From Rothia nasimurium (GTDB lineage Bacteria > Actinomycetota > Actinomycetes > Actinomycetales > Micrococcaceae), in contig NZ_CAKMSS010000001.1 of the NCBI RefSeq assembly GCF_928382285.1, forward strand, positions 597,587-661,586: 64,000 nucleotides of DNA, in the 5' to 3' direction. Below, one piece after another: positions 19,218 to 26,803 of the stretch. Positions within the stretch are counted from its first letter, which is position 1; each line of letters opens with the position of its first letter. The notes beneath the pieces are model-generated. The model saw only the letters and a list, made by a program, of their open reading frames with translations, was not told where the DNA came from and searched no databases. The position numbers and the translations under genes are program-made.

Positions 19218-19450
19218 GCGCCCTTAGGTTCTTGTCTGCCTAGTACTTGGGGTGCAAGGACGCCTGCCCTCCCCCGTCCGCTCGACGGGTGGGGAACCTG
19301 CGCGGTACCACCTTGCTTACGTCAACCGGTCCGACCCCACCCCGGGCCGCACTAAAAAGTGCGGGCGGGTATGGGTCTGCGCCGGGGCAGCCTACCGTCT
19401 CGTGAGATGAGGTAGGTTGCGCCCAGCGCAGGGTCGAACCGGTTATCAGT
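19218..19450 (-). promoter_or_regulatory. ileS T-box riboswitch, translational, ultrashort stem I
   Basis: On the minus strand the T-box core GCAAGGTGGTACCGCG lies at 19301-19316. Upstream, a short stem CCTACC/GGTAGG (19391-19396 with 19411-19416) exposes ATC, the isoleucine codon, in its terminal loop (19406-19408). Just before ileS, GCGTCCTT (19256-19263) can pair with AAGGGCGC (19218-19225), hiding the ribosome site AAGG. Uncharged tRNA-Ile binding would favour the alternative fold and release it. There is no terminator T-run, which agrees with translational control. Confidence 0.88.
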
Positions 19451-19459
19451 CGCTTCATG

Positions 19460-19868
19460 ACAGCTGTTTCGGGCTTACCCGTCCGGGTCTACTGGGGCTA
19501 TATCTATTCCGCGCACTCCCCTCGTCGCAACGAATTACGGGGGTGTGCAGGTACAGCCTGTTCTTCCGGATTGCTCGCCGGTGATGGCCGGGTCATTGCA
19601 ACTGTTACCCATTTTAGGGGCAGGGGCGGTAGCTGTCTAACGGGTTTTTAGCTTTTCTGGCAGGCGCCCGCCGGGGCGGGGTGTGAATTACAGGCGTGTG
19701 AGCACAAGATGTAGTACAGGTGCGGACGCCCCGCCCCAAGATAGCGGATTACCGCCAGCTGGCAGGGTGAGCAGGGGAACCTAAATTACAATTCTTGTCC
19801 CCGCCCCTGTGCTCAACTTCAGGTCGCACCTACCTGCGGGCGGCGTCCGCATACTTCCCCTATTCCAC
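19460..19868. other. Structured intergenic region upstream of the ileS T-box
   Basis: No gene seen. Two inverted repeats stand out: GGGGCGGGGTGT (19673-19684) with ACGCCCCGCCCC (19726-19737), and TGAGCAGGGG (19768-19777) with CCCCTGTGCTCA (19804-19815). The ileS promoter should lie near 19460-19520 but I cannot fix its hexamers. Confidence 0.4.
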
Positions 19869-19931
19869 GAGCGTCCATCAGACTCTCGAAGTGCTTATTC
19901 CCCTGGTGGACGCTCCGAGAGTCTGGTGGAC
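19869..19931. repeat. Palindromic repeat directly behind AbiEi/DUF559 gene 1
   Basis: The arms GTCCATCAGACTCTCG (within 19869-19888) and CGAGAGTCTGGTGGAC (19916-19931) match 15 of 16, with a 27-base loop. The outer 29 bp (19869-19897) also match, inverted, 21002-21030 at 27 of 29. The palindrome stops one base from the gene's stop codon. Confidence 0.8.
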
Positions 19932-19932
19932 C

Positions 19933-20832
19933 TTAGAGGCGGCGGGCACGGTTGAAAGCTCGCTCCATCTTGATTTTGAGCTCGTGCGGACGCCGGGTGA
20001 GCTCGTCCCACGCTACTCGAACCACATCCCACCCCTGCCCCCGTAAGAGAGCCTCACGTTCGTTCTGCCGCCCAAAAACGTCCTCACGCTCACCAAACTG
20101 GGTGTATTTAATCTGCCCATCAAACTCAACGATGATCTTGAAATCTGGCCAGGCAAAATCTACCCTGAACTGCTGCCCATATACCCCAATCACGTGCTGC
20201 TCAACAGGCCGAGGCAAACCACACCTCATCAAGAAAAGCCGCAGCAAACTCTCCCCAGGCGACTCGCTGAGAGGGCTTACGATATCTGCAATTATGCGAG
20301 CCTGCACGGAACCACGGCCAGAGAGCCCCCGTAAGGCCTGGGTCAGTTTTTGGTGCTCAATCTTCCGCAAAGAACTATCCGCAAGCACAAGCGCCTCTTC
20401 GAATTTCATCACCCTCATACAGTGAAGAACCGTATCGAGCGGTGCGGTTACATCTACACCCAAACTTTTCTCGATTTCGTACCGGTTGTTTCTATGCCGC
20501 ACAACCCGTGGTGAAGGGGTGCCGTGTGCCTGCCCCACTGTATGGATAGCAGTCGGTATATGGAGTAGCCACATACCGTGTACCGCTGCCGCTGAATGGT
20601 GGGATAACACCGAGGTTTTGAGCCTGCTTCTGCCATACCCGATGACACGGGCAAGATACTGCTGACTAGGGTAAAGCTGAGAGTGGAAACCACTTTCCAT
20701 ATAGCTTCCGTAGCCAAGCCGCTGGTACTCGCCGCGAGCGACCGCGCGAGCGAGGGCGTCCTTGTTTATACCTCGTACGGATAGTTGCTGTGTGGTCTGT
20801 ACGGCCATTGCTATTTCTTCTGGAGATTTCAT
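19933..20832 (-). CDS. AbiEi-like wHTH / DUF559 endonuclease-fold protein, paralog 1
   Basis: 299 aa. The N-terminal ~70 residues resemble the winged-helix of AbiEi antitoxins (QLSVRGINKDALARAVARGE, then LGYGSYM). The C-terminal ~110 residues match DUF559, a PD-(D/E)XK-like fold: FRVDFAWPDFKIIVEFDGQ, then FGRQNEREALLRGQGWDVVR. The acidic residues in VDF and VEFDG are as in Vsr-type nucleases. No AbiEii toxin gene adjoins. About 300-residue paralog at 26804-27706 shares the start MKS, VQTTQ and the whole layout. A palindrome follows the stop at once and a related 29-bp repeat lies upstream. Real function unknown; solitary defence or mobile-element roles are both possible. Confidence 0.85.
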   Translation of the reverse strand: MKSPEEIAMAVQTTQQLSVRGINKDALARAVARGEYQRLGYGSYMESGFHSQLYPSQQYLARVIGYGRSRLKTSVLSHHSAAAVHGMWLLHIPTAIHTVGQAHGTPSPRVVRHRNNRYEIEKSLGVDVTAPLDTVLHCMRVMKFEEALVLADSSLRKIEHQKLTQALRGLSGRGSVQARIIADIVSPLSESPGESLLRLFLMRCGLPRPVEQHVIGVYGQQFRVDFAWPDFKIIVEFDGQIKYTQFGEREDVFGRQNEREALLRGQGWDVVRVAWDELTRRPHELKIKMERAFNRARRL

Positions 20833-21001
20833 GGTCAGATTGTGCGCTGATCCGGGCAGATTTCGCTAGAAAGGCACTTCCTGTGGATAGCGCTTTGCGC
20901 ACCAGTGCACGGCGAGCGCGTTTAAAACGGTGCAGCCGTGACGCAGTATGACGCAGCTGAGCTAAGTGTCCACAAGAATCTTGCACCGCCCATTTGAGAC
21001 C

Positions 21002-21030
21002 TAAGCACTGCGAGAGTCTGGTGGACGCTC
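21002..21030 (+). repeat. 29-bp inverted copy of the repeat at 19869-19897
   Basis: The unit runs from TAAGCACT to TGGACGCTC. With its partner it makes an inverted pair around AbiEi/DUF559 gene 1, outer ends GAGCGTCCA and TGGACGCTC. No target-site duplication is visible in the bases just outside. Confidence 0.8.
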
Positions 21031-21092
21031 AAGATGAACACGCCCCTGATACGCCGCTAGACTTGGGTTCAAACACCACCCAGGAGAACGCC

Positions 21093-21794
21093 ATGCCCCT
21101 CATTAATGTCTCGTACGCATCTACTCAGTCTGATGAGAAGAAGGCCGAGCTGATTGCTGAACTCACCCGCACCTATGCCCGGGTGATGGGTGCCAAGGAA
21201 AGCTCGGTGTGGGTGATTCTTAACGAGGTGCCGCGTACCGATTGGGGTGTGGGCGGGCAGCCTCTAGCGGAGCTTGGCGCGGCAGCCGCCAGCCAGCAGG
21301 ACGCCCGTGTTGAGATTCGCCAGGCACAGCAGGAAGACCTGCCCGCCCTGGCAGCCATTGAGGCTGAGTGCTTCCCGGCGGCTGAAGCAGCGAGTGAGAG
21401 TGACCTGCGGGCCAGGTTTGAGGTTTTTGGGGAGCATTTCTGGGTGCTTGAAGCTGACGGCGAAGTTGTTGCCTTTATCGACGGACTGGTGACAGACTCC
21501 CCCGTTATCTTCGATGACCTCTACGAGAGCCCCCAGGCCCATACTCGGCACGGGGCCTATCAGACGGTGTTTGGCATCAACACCCGCCCTGCCCACCGGG
21601 GCCGGGGGTACGCGTCCGCCCTGACAGAAAAGCTCATCGAACAGGCCCGAGAGCAGGAGCGAACAGGGGTGATTCTTACATGCAAGAAGGAGCTGATTGG
21701 CTTCTATGAAAAACTCGGCTTTGAGCTTGACGGGGTCTCAGAATCAGCCCACGGCGGGGCGATCTGGCACGATATGACCCTGCACCTGGACTAG
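21093..21794 (+). CDS. Tautomerase-GNAT fusion protein
   Basis: 233 aa in two parts. Residues 1-65 are a 4-oxalocrotonate tautomerase-type unit: the start MPLINVSYAS places the catalytic proline at position 2, exposed after Met removal. Residues ~70-233 are a GNAT N-acetyltransferase with the acetyl-CoA motif RPAHRGRGYASAL and a C-terminal FYEKLGFELDG. The start is ATG 21093 with AGGAG upstream; a longer frame reaches back into the 29-bp repeat. The substrate is unknown. It ends in a 4-bp convergent overlap with sirC. Confidence 0.85.
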   Translation: MPLINVSYASTQSDEKKAELIAELTRTYARVMGAKESSVWVILNEVPRTDWGVGGQPLAELGAAAASQQDARVEIRQAQQEDLPALAAIEAECFPAAEAASESDLRARFEVFGEHFWVLEADGEVVAFIDGLVTDSPVIFDDLYESPQAHTRHGAYQTVFGINTRPAHRGRGYASALTEKLIEQAREQERTGVILTCKKELIGFYEKLGFELDGVSESAHGGAIWHDMTLHLD

Positions 21795-22243
21795 TCCCAG
21801 CCCAGCACCCCGGCGATGCGGTTGAGCAGGGCAAGCGCTCGCCGCGGGTTACCCCCGCCAGAAACAGCCACCAGTTCATCGCCCTGCCTGCGGTGGGCCA
21901 GCGACCAGACTGGAGATTCCTGCGATGCCCCGCCCACTAGGCACCAGATGCCTCGCCCTTCGCAAAGCTCAGCGACCCGTGCATTGAGATCCGGTGAGTC
22001 CGTGAGCGCGTAGACCAGCCAGGCACCGGCAAGATCTTCGGGAGCAAAAGGACGCCGGTGGGCAACAAGGCTCCCTTCAGCCAGCAGGTTCTCCATGTGG
22101 GAGTCGAGAGAAGGAGCCACCACCTCAACCTGAGCCCCAGCCTCGATGAGGGGGCTCACCTTCCGGGCAGCGACCTGCCCCGCCCCGACCACCAGAACCC
22201 GGCGTCCGCGCAAATCAAGGGCTACCGGCAGCCGCTGATTCAC
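21791..22243 (-). CDS. sirC: Precorrin-2 dehydrogenase (SirC / CysG N-domain type)
   Basis: Oxidises precorrin-2 to sirohydrochlorin with NAD. Rossmann motif VLVVGAGQVAARKV near the N-terminus, then VEVVAPS and the SGGGNPRRALALLNRI end typical of CysG/Met8 N-domains. At 150 aa it lacks the C-terminal part found in bifunctional dehydrogenase-chelatases, which fits the separate chelatase gene at 34605-35327. It overlaps nirD by 4 bp (ATGA), so the two are translated together. Confidence 0.88.
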   Translation of the reverse strand: MNQRLPVALDLRGRRVLVVGAGQVAARKVSPLIEAGAQVEVVAPSLDSHMENLLAEGSLVAHRRPFAPEDLAGAWLVYALTDSPDLNARVAELCEGRGIWCLVGGASQESPVWSLAHRRQGDELVAVSGGGNPRRALALLNRIAGVLGWD

Positions 22244-22572
22244 GCGGTGAGCTCCGCCCAGATGTCACCGTCGCGCACTTCTACGGGGTACACAGGCAGA
22301 CGGTAGTCAGCTCCAGAGAGGCACTCGCCGCTGATGAGGGAATAGACCTCTTTATAGAGAGGGGATGTCACGGTGGGCTCGCCGCCCTTCTCTCCCAGAA
22401 TGCCGCGGGCAATCACCAGGGCCCCAGAGGCAGGGTCCCTGTGGCTGGTGACGAAAATAGAATCGTCTGCGGCACGAAAGACCGCATACTGCTGCCCATC
22501 AATTAGGGCCGCTTCACCCCAGTTGGGCTCCAGGTCGTTCTTGGTGCAGATTCGGTGCCACTGTGCTGTCAC
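22240..22572 (-). CDS. nirD: Assimilatory nitrite reductase small subunit
   Basis: Rieske-like subunit of NADH nitrite reductase. Family signs are WHRICTKNDLEPNWG, YAVFRA, and VTSPLYKEVYSLISGECL; the iron-binding Cys/His residues of true Rieske proteins are missing, as usual in NirD. An ATG at 22584 is possible, but the GTG at 22572 has GGAGG five bases upstream and gives the normal N-terminus. Unusually it is transcribed away from nirB and together with sirC. Confidence 0.92.
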   Translation of the reverse strand: MTAQWHRICTKNDLEPNWGEAALIDGQQYAVFRAADDSIFVTSHRDPASGALVIARGILGEKGGEPTVTSPLYKEVYSLISGECLSGADYRLPVYPVEVRDGDIWAELTA

Positions 22573-22701
22573 GGTGCCCTCCATTTTCTTACTGTACGTC
22601 GTGCGTTTGCGTGGGTTTACCTTGTTTACCCTGTCTTTAAGCTAATATTAGCATTATAAATACGCATTAAACCGGCTTGAACCCACACCAGGGAGGCTCC
22701 C
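22573..22701. promoter_or_regulatory. Divergent nirD / nirB promoter region with palindrome
   Basis: An AT-rich stretch carries a perfect 12-bp palindrome GCTAATATTAGC (22641-22652). A minus-strand TATAAT (22653-22658) and a plus-strand TATAAA (22655-22660) overlap beside it. Two GTTTACC direct repeats lie at 22615-22621 and 22624-22630. One regulator could control both directions from here. Confidence 0.6.
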
Positions 22702-25365
22702 ATGTCCCACACCCCCGCTACCTCCAGCCAACGTTCCGTTCTGGTGATTGGAGGTGGGCCCGCAGCCTGGAGATTTGCCAAGGCCTTCCTCGACAAGGAC
22801 TCCGCTGCCTCCCACCTTACCGTGCTCAACGCCGAGAAACACCTGCCCTATGACCGTGTAGCGCTAGAGAAGATTTTTCACGACACCGCCCGCGACCTCA
22901 CCCTCGGCGACCCCGAACTCTGGAACAGTCCCCACGTCACCCTCGTCAATGGTGTGAGCGCAACCGCCATCGACCGCAAGAACCGCACGGTCAGCGCAAC
23001 CGACGGTCAGACCTACCCCTACGATGAACTGATTCTTGCTACCGGCTCATCGGCGGTCAAGATTCCCATTCCTGGCTCCGACAGCGCCCACGTCTTCCGC
23101 ACCATCGATGATGTGCAAACGGTGGTTGCAGAGGTTGCCCGTCTAACGGAAAAGCTAGGACGCCGCCCTCGCGCTATCGTGGTCGGTGGCGGCCTGCTGG
23201 GGCTTGAGGCCGCAGAGGGCCTGCGAGATGTAGGAGCTGACCCCACCATTCTCGATGTGGCTCCCTGGCTGCTATCGATTGAGGTAGACCAGGGTGGCGG
23301 TTTCGCGGTCAACGCCGCAATTCGCGAGGCGGGAATCGCGGTTGAAACCGGTGCTTTTATCTCAACCATTAACAAGGATTCCGCCGGTGAGGTTATCTCG
23401 GTGTCGGTGGCAATCGGTATGGGTGATGAAGCCGATGTGCACCAGCTCGATGCTGACCTGGTCATGATGGCTGCCGGCATCCGCCCCAATGACCAGTTAG
23501 CCCGGGACGCCGGTTTGCAGGTGGGCGAGCGCGGCGGCCTCGTGGTCTCCCCCAGCTGCCAGTCGGAAGACCCCCATATTTGGGCTATCGGTGAAGTAGC
23601 CTGCGTGCTGGGCCGCACCTGGGGCCTGGTGGCTCCGGCGAATCAGATGGCTGAAGCTGTGGCAACTAATCTCACCGGTGGTCATGAAGAGGTAGAGAGC
23701 TTCGATATCGCCACCAAACTCAAGTTTTCGGGTCTGGAAGTAGCCGGTTTTGGTGACCGTCGCGGGGTGACCGATAACTGTCTAGAGATTATGTTTGCTG
23801 ATCCGGCCCGCGGCCTGTATCAGAAGATTGTGACAACCGCCGATGCGAAGACCCTGCTCGGTGGCGTCTTCGTGGGTGATACCGCCCCCTACGATTCGCT
23901 GAAGCCGCTGCTAGGCAGGGAGCTGCCCGCGGAGCCGTCCGCCTTTCTCACCGCTGCAGGAAGCGGGGATGGCGTGCCCGATACAGAACTGCCCGACGAC
24001 GCAGTGCTGTGCTCCTGCAACAATATCTGCTTCGGTGCAGTGCGGGAAGCAGTAAAGGGCGGCGCGCACGATGTGGGAGCGGTCAAGGCTGAGACAACCG
24101 CCGGGACCCAGTGCGGCTCGTGCGTACCCATGATCCAAAAGACCCTAGAACAGACCATGAAGAAACTGGGGCTGACGGTCTCGAAAGCCCTGTGCGAGCA
24201 CTTTGACCTCTCGCGTGCCGAGCTCTTCCAGGCTGTCTACGCTGTGGGCGACCTCGATGATTTCTACTCCGTGCTCAAGCGCTTTGGGCGGGGTACCGAC
24301 GGCTGTGCCATCTGTAAGCCGACCGTGGCGTCCATCCTTGCATCGACCCGCAAGTCCTACGCCCTGGACGGCGGCCGCGGCGCCCTGCAGGACACCAACG
24401 ACCGCAACCTGGCTAACATGCAGAAGGACGGCACCTACGGTGTGATTCCCCGAATCCCCGGTGGCGAAATTACCCCGCAGAAGCTGGCGGTTATCGCCCA
24501 GGTGGCAGCTGACTATGGGCTCTACACCAAGATTAACGGCGCCCAGCGTATCGGCATGTACGGTGCCCGTCTAGAGCAGCTACCCGAAATCTGGCAGCGC
24601 TTGGTCGATGCGGGCTTTGAGTCGGGCCAGGCCTACGGTAAGTCCTTGCGTAACGTGAAGTCCTGCATTGGTTCTGCCTGGTGCAGGTTCGGTATGCGCG
24701 ATTCGGTGGCTATGGCAATTGATACGGAAAACCGCTACAAGGGTTTGCGTTCTCCCCACAAGTTCAAGGTGGCAGTGTCTGGCTGTAACCGTGAGTGCGC
24801 AGAAGCCCAGGGCAAAGACGTGGGTCTTATTGCCACCACGAACGGCTGGAACCTCTACTTTGCCGGCAACGGCGGCGCTAACCCCGCCCACGGCCGCCTG
24901 TTTGCGCAGGATCTCGACCAGCAAACCGCCTACCGTTATATTGACCGTTACCTGATGTACTACATCCGTACCGCGGATAAGCTCCAGCGCACCGCCCGCT
25001 GGGCTGAGGACCTCGATGAAAAGTTTGGCGACGCTATCGAGCACCTACGCGAGGTGATTATCGACGACAAGCTGGGCATTTGTGAACAGCTCGATGCCGA
25101 TATGCAGTACCACATTGACCACTATGAGGACGAGTGGGCCGCAACCCTGCGCGACGAGAAACGCCTGCGCCGCTTTAGGGCTTTTGTCAATGAACCTGAG
25201 GCTAATTCGGCAGGTGACCGCATGTATGTGCTGGAGCGCGATCAGATTCGCCCGGCTAGCGAGGCAGAGATAGCTGCGGCCGAGGCCGATGGTGCTTTTG
25301 AAGATCAGGACGCCGGTGAGAAAGTGCTGATTGCCGGAGCTAGCTTGCCGGTGTTTGCCGGTTAG
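22702..25365 (+). CDS. nirB: NADH nitrite reductase large subunit
   Basis: Reduces nitrite to ammonium in the cytoplasm. 887 aa: FAD/NAD-binding oxidoreductase (VLVIGGGPAAWRFAKAF; AIVVGGGLLGLEAAEGL), a BFD-type [2Fe-2S] domain (CSCNN near 437, GTQCGSC near 470), then the siroheme/[4Fe-4S] module with CIGSAWC (near 655-661) and CNREC (near 694-698). Electrons flow NADH to FAD to Fe-S to siroheme. The ribosome site is GGGAGG. The partner nirD is divergent rather than downstream. Confidence 0.97.
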   Translation: MSHTPATSSQRSVLVIGGGPAAWRFAKAFLDKDSAASHLTVLNAEKHLPYDRVALEKIFHDTARDLTLGDPELWNSPHVTLVNGVSATAIDRKNRTVSATDGQTYPYDELILATGSSAVKIPIPGSDSAHVFRTIDDVQTVVAEVARLTEKLGRRPRAIVVGGGLLGLEAAEGLRDVGADPTILDVAPWLLSIEVDQGGGFAVNAAIREAGIAVETGAFISTINKDSAGEVISVSVAIGMGDEADVHQLDADLVMMAAGIRPNDQLARDAGLQVGERGGLVVSPSCQSEDPHIWAIGEVACVLGRTWGLVAPANQMAEAVATNLTGGHEEVESFDIATKLKFSGLEVAGFGDRRGVTDNCLEIMFADPARGLYQKIVTTADAKTLLGGVFVGDTAPYDSLKPLLGRELPAEPSAFLTAAGSGDGVPDTELPDDAVLCSCNNICFGAVREAVKGGAHDVGAVKAETTAGTQCGSCVPMIQKTLEQTMKKLGLTVSKALCEHFDLSRAELFQAVYAVGDLDDFYSVLKRFGRGTDGCAICKPTVASILASTRKSYALDGGRGALQDTNDRNLANMQKDGTYGVIPRIPGGEITPQKLAVIAQVAADYGLYTKINGAQRIGMYGARLEQLPEIWQRLVDAGFESGQAYGKSLRNVKSCIGSAWCRFGMRDSVAMAIDTENRYKGLRSPHKFKVAVSGCNRECAEAQGKDVGLIATTNGWNLYFAGNGGANPAHGRLFAQDLDQQTAYRYIDRYLMYYIRTADKLQRTARWAEDLDEKFGDAIEHLREVIIDDKLGICEQLDADMQYHIDHYEDEWAATLRDEKRLRRFRAFVNEPEANSAGDRMYVLERDQIRPASEAEIAAAEADGAFEDQDAGEKVLIAGASLPVFAG

Positions 25366-25378
25366 ATGATGACTGTGT

Positions 25379-25421
25379 GACCTCGTATGAAGGCGTGTTT
25401 TTTGCCGGTTCATGCGAGGTC
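25379..25421 (+). terminator. Hairpin behind nirB
   Basis: 13-bp arms GACCTCGTATGAA and TTCATGCGAGGTC (one wobble), 13 bp past the nirB stop and before cobA. There is no downstream T-run; it may cut or dampen read-through into cobA. Confidence 0.5.
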
Positions 25422-25493
25422 ATGCAAGTGGGTAAAGCCGCCTTCCACATGTGAGGATGAAGGGTAGCGAGTTTTCTAGGGAGAGGAAGAAGG

Positions 25494-26531
25494 GTGTTCG
25501 CTGATCTTGATATAACCAGCGCCTCTGTGCTGGTCTGCGGAGCCTCAGGGCGGGTGAGCCAGGTTGCCCCAAAGTATCAGACGGCTGCTCAGATGAAGAG
25601 TGTCTACTCCCCCGAGCTACTCCCCTCTGCTATAGAAATGTCTCCCTCTCTGGTGGTCATCTGTGCCGAGCAGCCCAATGAGATTGCTGACTGGCGGCGG
25701 GCTGTGACGTCTGCCCTGGGCAGCAGGGGCCTCTCTGCGCTACTGCTTGTGGATAGCGAACCGGCCCCACAGCACGTCGGTAGGGTCTATCTCATAGGAG
25801 CAGGTCCCGGAGATCCTGGGCTGATGACCCGCCATGCCCTTGAGGCTCTGAGCCGGGCGGACGTCGTCCTGCTTGATCACCTGGCCCCTCACCAGGACCT
25901 GCCCCGCTGGGCTCCCAAAGCGGAAATTATCGATGTGGGAAAGATTCCTGGAAAGCACCGGGTTCCCCAGCGTGAGATTGACCGGCTCATGGTCGAATAT
26001 GCCCAAGCCGGGCGCACCGTAGCCCGCCTCAAGGGGGGTGACCCCTACGTCTTCGGACGGGGCGCTGAAGAACTCTATGTCTGTGAGCAGGCCGGTATAC
26101 CGGTGACGGTCTATTCGGGGGTTACGTCCTCGATTGCCCTGCCCGCTCTTGCAGGAGTTCCTATCACCTTACGCGGCGTCTCCCACATGTTCACGGTGGT
26201 ATCTGGGCATGCCCCTCTGAGCGGCTCAGAGCTGGATCAGCTCGCTGGCCTGCTCAAGGATGGTGGTACGGTTTCCCTGCTCATGGGCGTGAAGTCCCTA
26301 CCCCACACCGTTGCCGGTCTGCGTGAGCGCGGGGTACCGGCGTCCTTACCCCTGATTGCGGTTCAGGACGGTTTCCGCCCCAACCAGCGCGAGATCTACG
26401 CGACCTTGGGCGACTGCCTTGAAACCCTGGCCGAGGTGAAGCCGCCTGCCGTGATTACCCTGGGCGAGGTGTGCGCGGTTGCCGGGCCCCGCCGAGATGA
26501 AGTGATGGCTCGGGCCTTTGAGACTCACTAG
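25494..26531 (+). CDS. cobA: Uroporphyrinogen-III C-methyltransferase
   Basis: Methylates uroporphyrinogen III twice to precorrin-2 for siroheme. The SUMT domain covers about residues 97-340: VYLIGAGPGDPGLMT, ADVVLLDHL, VARLKGGDPYVFGRGAEE, YSGVTSSIALPALAGVP. The first ~95 residues are not part of SUMT and look like a degenerate remnant of a SirC-type Rossmann unit (VLVCGASGRVSQV). GTG start behind GAGGAAGAAGG. It is in the same direction as nirB, so partly co-expressed if the hairpin leaks. Confidence 0.93.
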   Translation: MFADLDITSASVLVCGASGRVSQVAPKYQTAAQMKSVYSPELLPSAIEMSPSLVVICAEQPNEIADWRRAVTSALGSRGLSALLLVDSEPAPQHVGRVYLIGAGPGDPGLMTRHALEALSRADVVLLDHLAPHQDLPRWAPKAEIIDVGKIPGKHRVPQREIDRLMVEYAQAGRTVARLKGGDPYVFGRGAEELYVCEQAGIPVTVYSGVTSSIALPALAGVPITLRGVSHMFTVVSGHAPLSGSELDQLAGLLKDGGTVSLLMGVKSLPHTVAGLRERGVPASLPLIAVQDGFRPNQREIYATLGDCLETLAEVKPPAVITLGEVCAVAGPRRDEVMARAFETH

Positions 26532-26534
26532 GCA

Positions 26535-26593
26535 TTCGATGCGTCCGCCGGTTTTCCACGCGTGAAACGTCGAAAACCGGCGGGCGCGTCGAA
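26535..26593. repeat. 59-bp palindrome, upstream of AbiEi/DUF559 gene 2
   Basis: Arms of 22 bp, TTCGATGCGTCCGCCGGTTT onward and its inverse at 26572-26593, around a 15-base loop starting CACGC. It is a direct repeat of 27709-27767, starts 3 bp behind the cobA stop and could also act as terminator. Confidence 0.85.
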
Positions 26594-26803
26594 GTTTCTG
26601 CGAGGTACTAAAAATTCGGACGGACGCGCCCCCGGGGGGGTGGTCCGGACAGGTTGTTCAGGCCCTCCACACCTCACAATATATGACGCCTGCACGACCT
26701 GAAGGCCCCTCAAAACCTTTCCTGAGACCGGTTCAAGGGCAGAGTTATCCACAGATTTTCAGGACTGCCGGTAGGAAAGCCATACTCGGTGCAGTCTAGA
26801 TAT

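Noticed and set aside
19460..19868. Possible stable RNA gene (for example 6S or SRP RNA) in the structured gap
   Set aside because: Hairpins are present but none of the conserved SRP, RNase P or tmRNA motifs could be found.
20454..20986. Short minus-strand frames overlapping AbiEi/DUF559 gene 1
   Set aside because: They are other-frame readings of a gene with clear DUF559 motifs.
22240..22572. NirD as a true Rieske [2Fe-2S] protein
   Set aside because: The Cys-x-His and Cys-x2-His ligands are absent; it is the usual cluster-free NirD form.
26535..26593. Reading the 59-bp palindromes only as rho-independent terminators
   Set aside because: They lack T-runs and occur as near-identical copies on both sides of one gene; termination may be a side role but does not explain the duplication.
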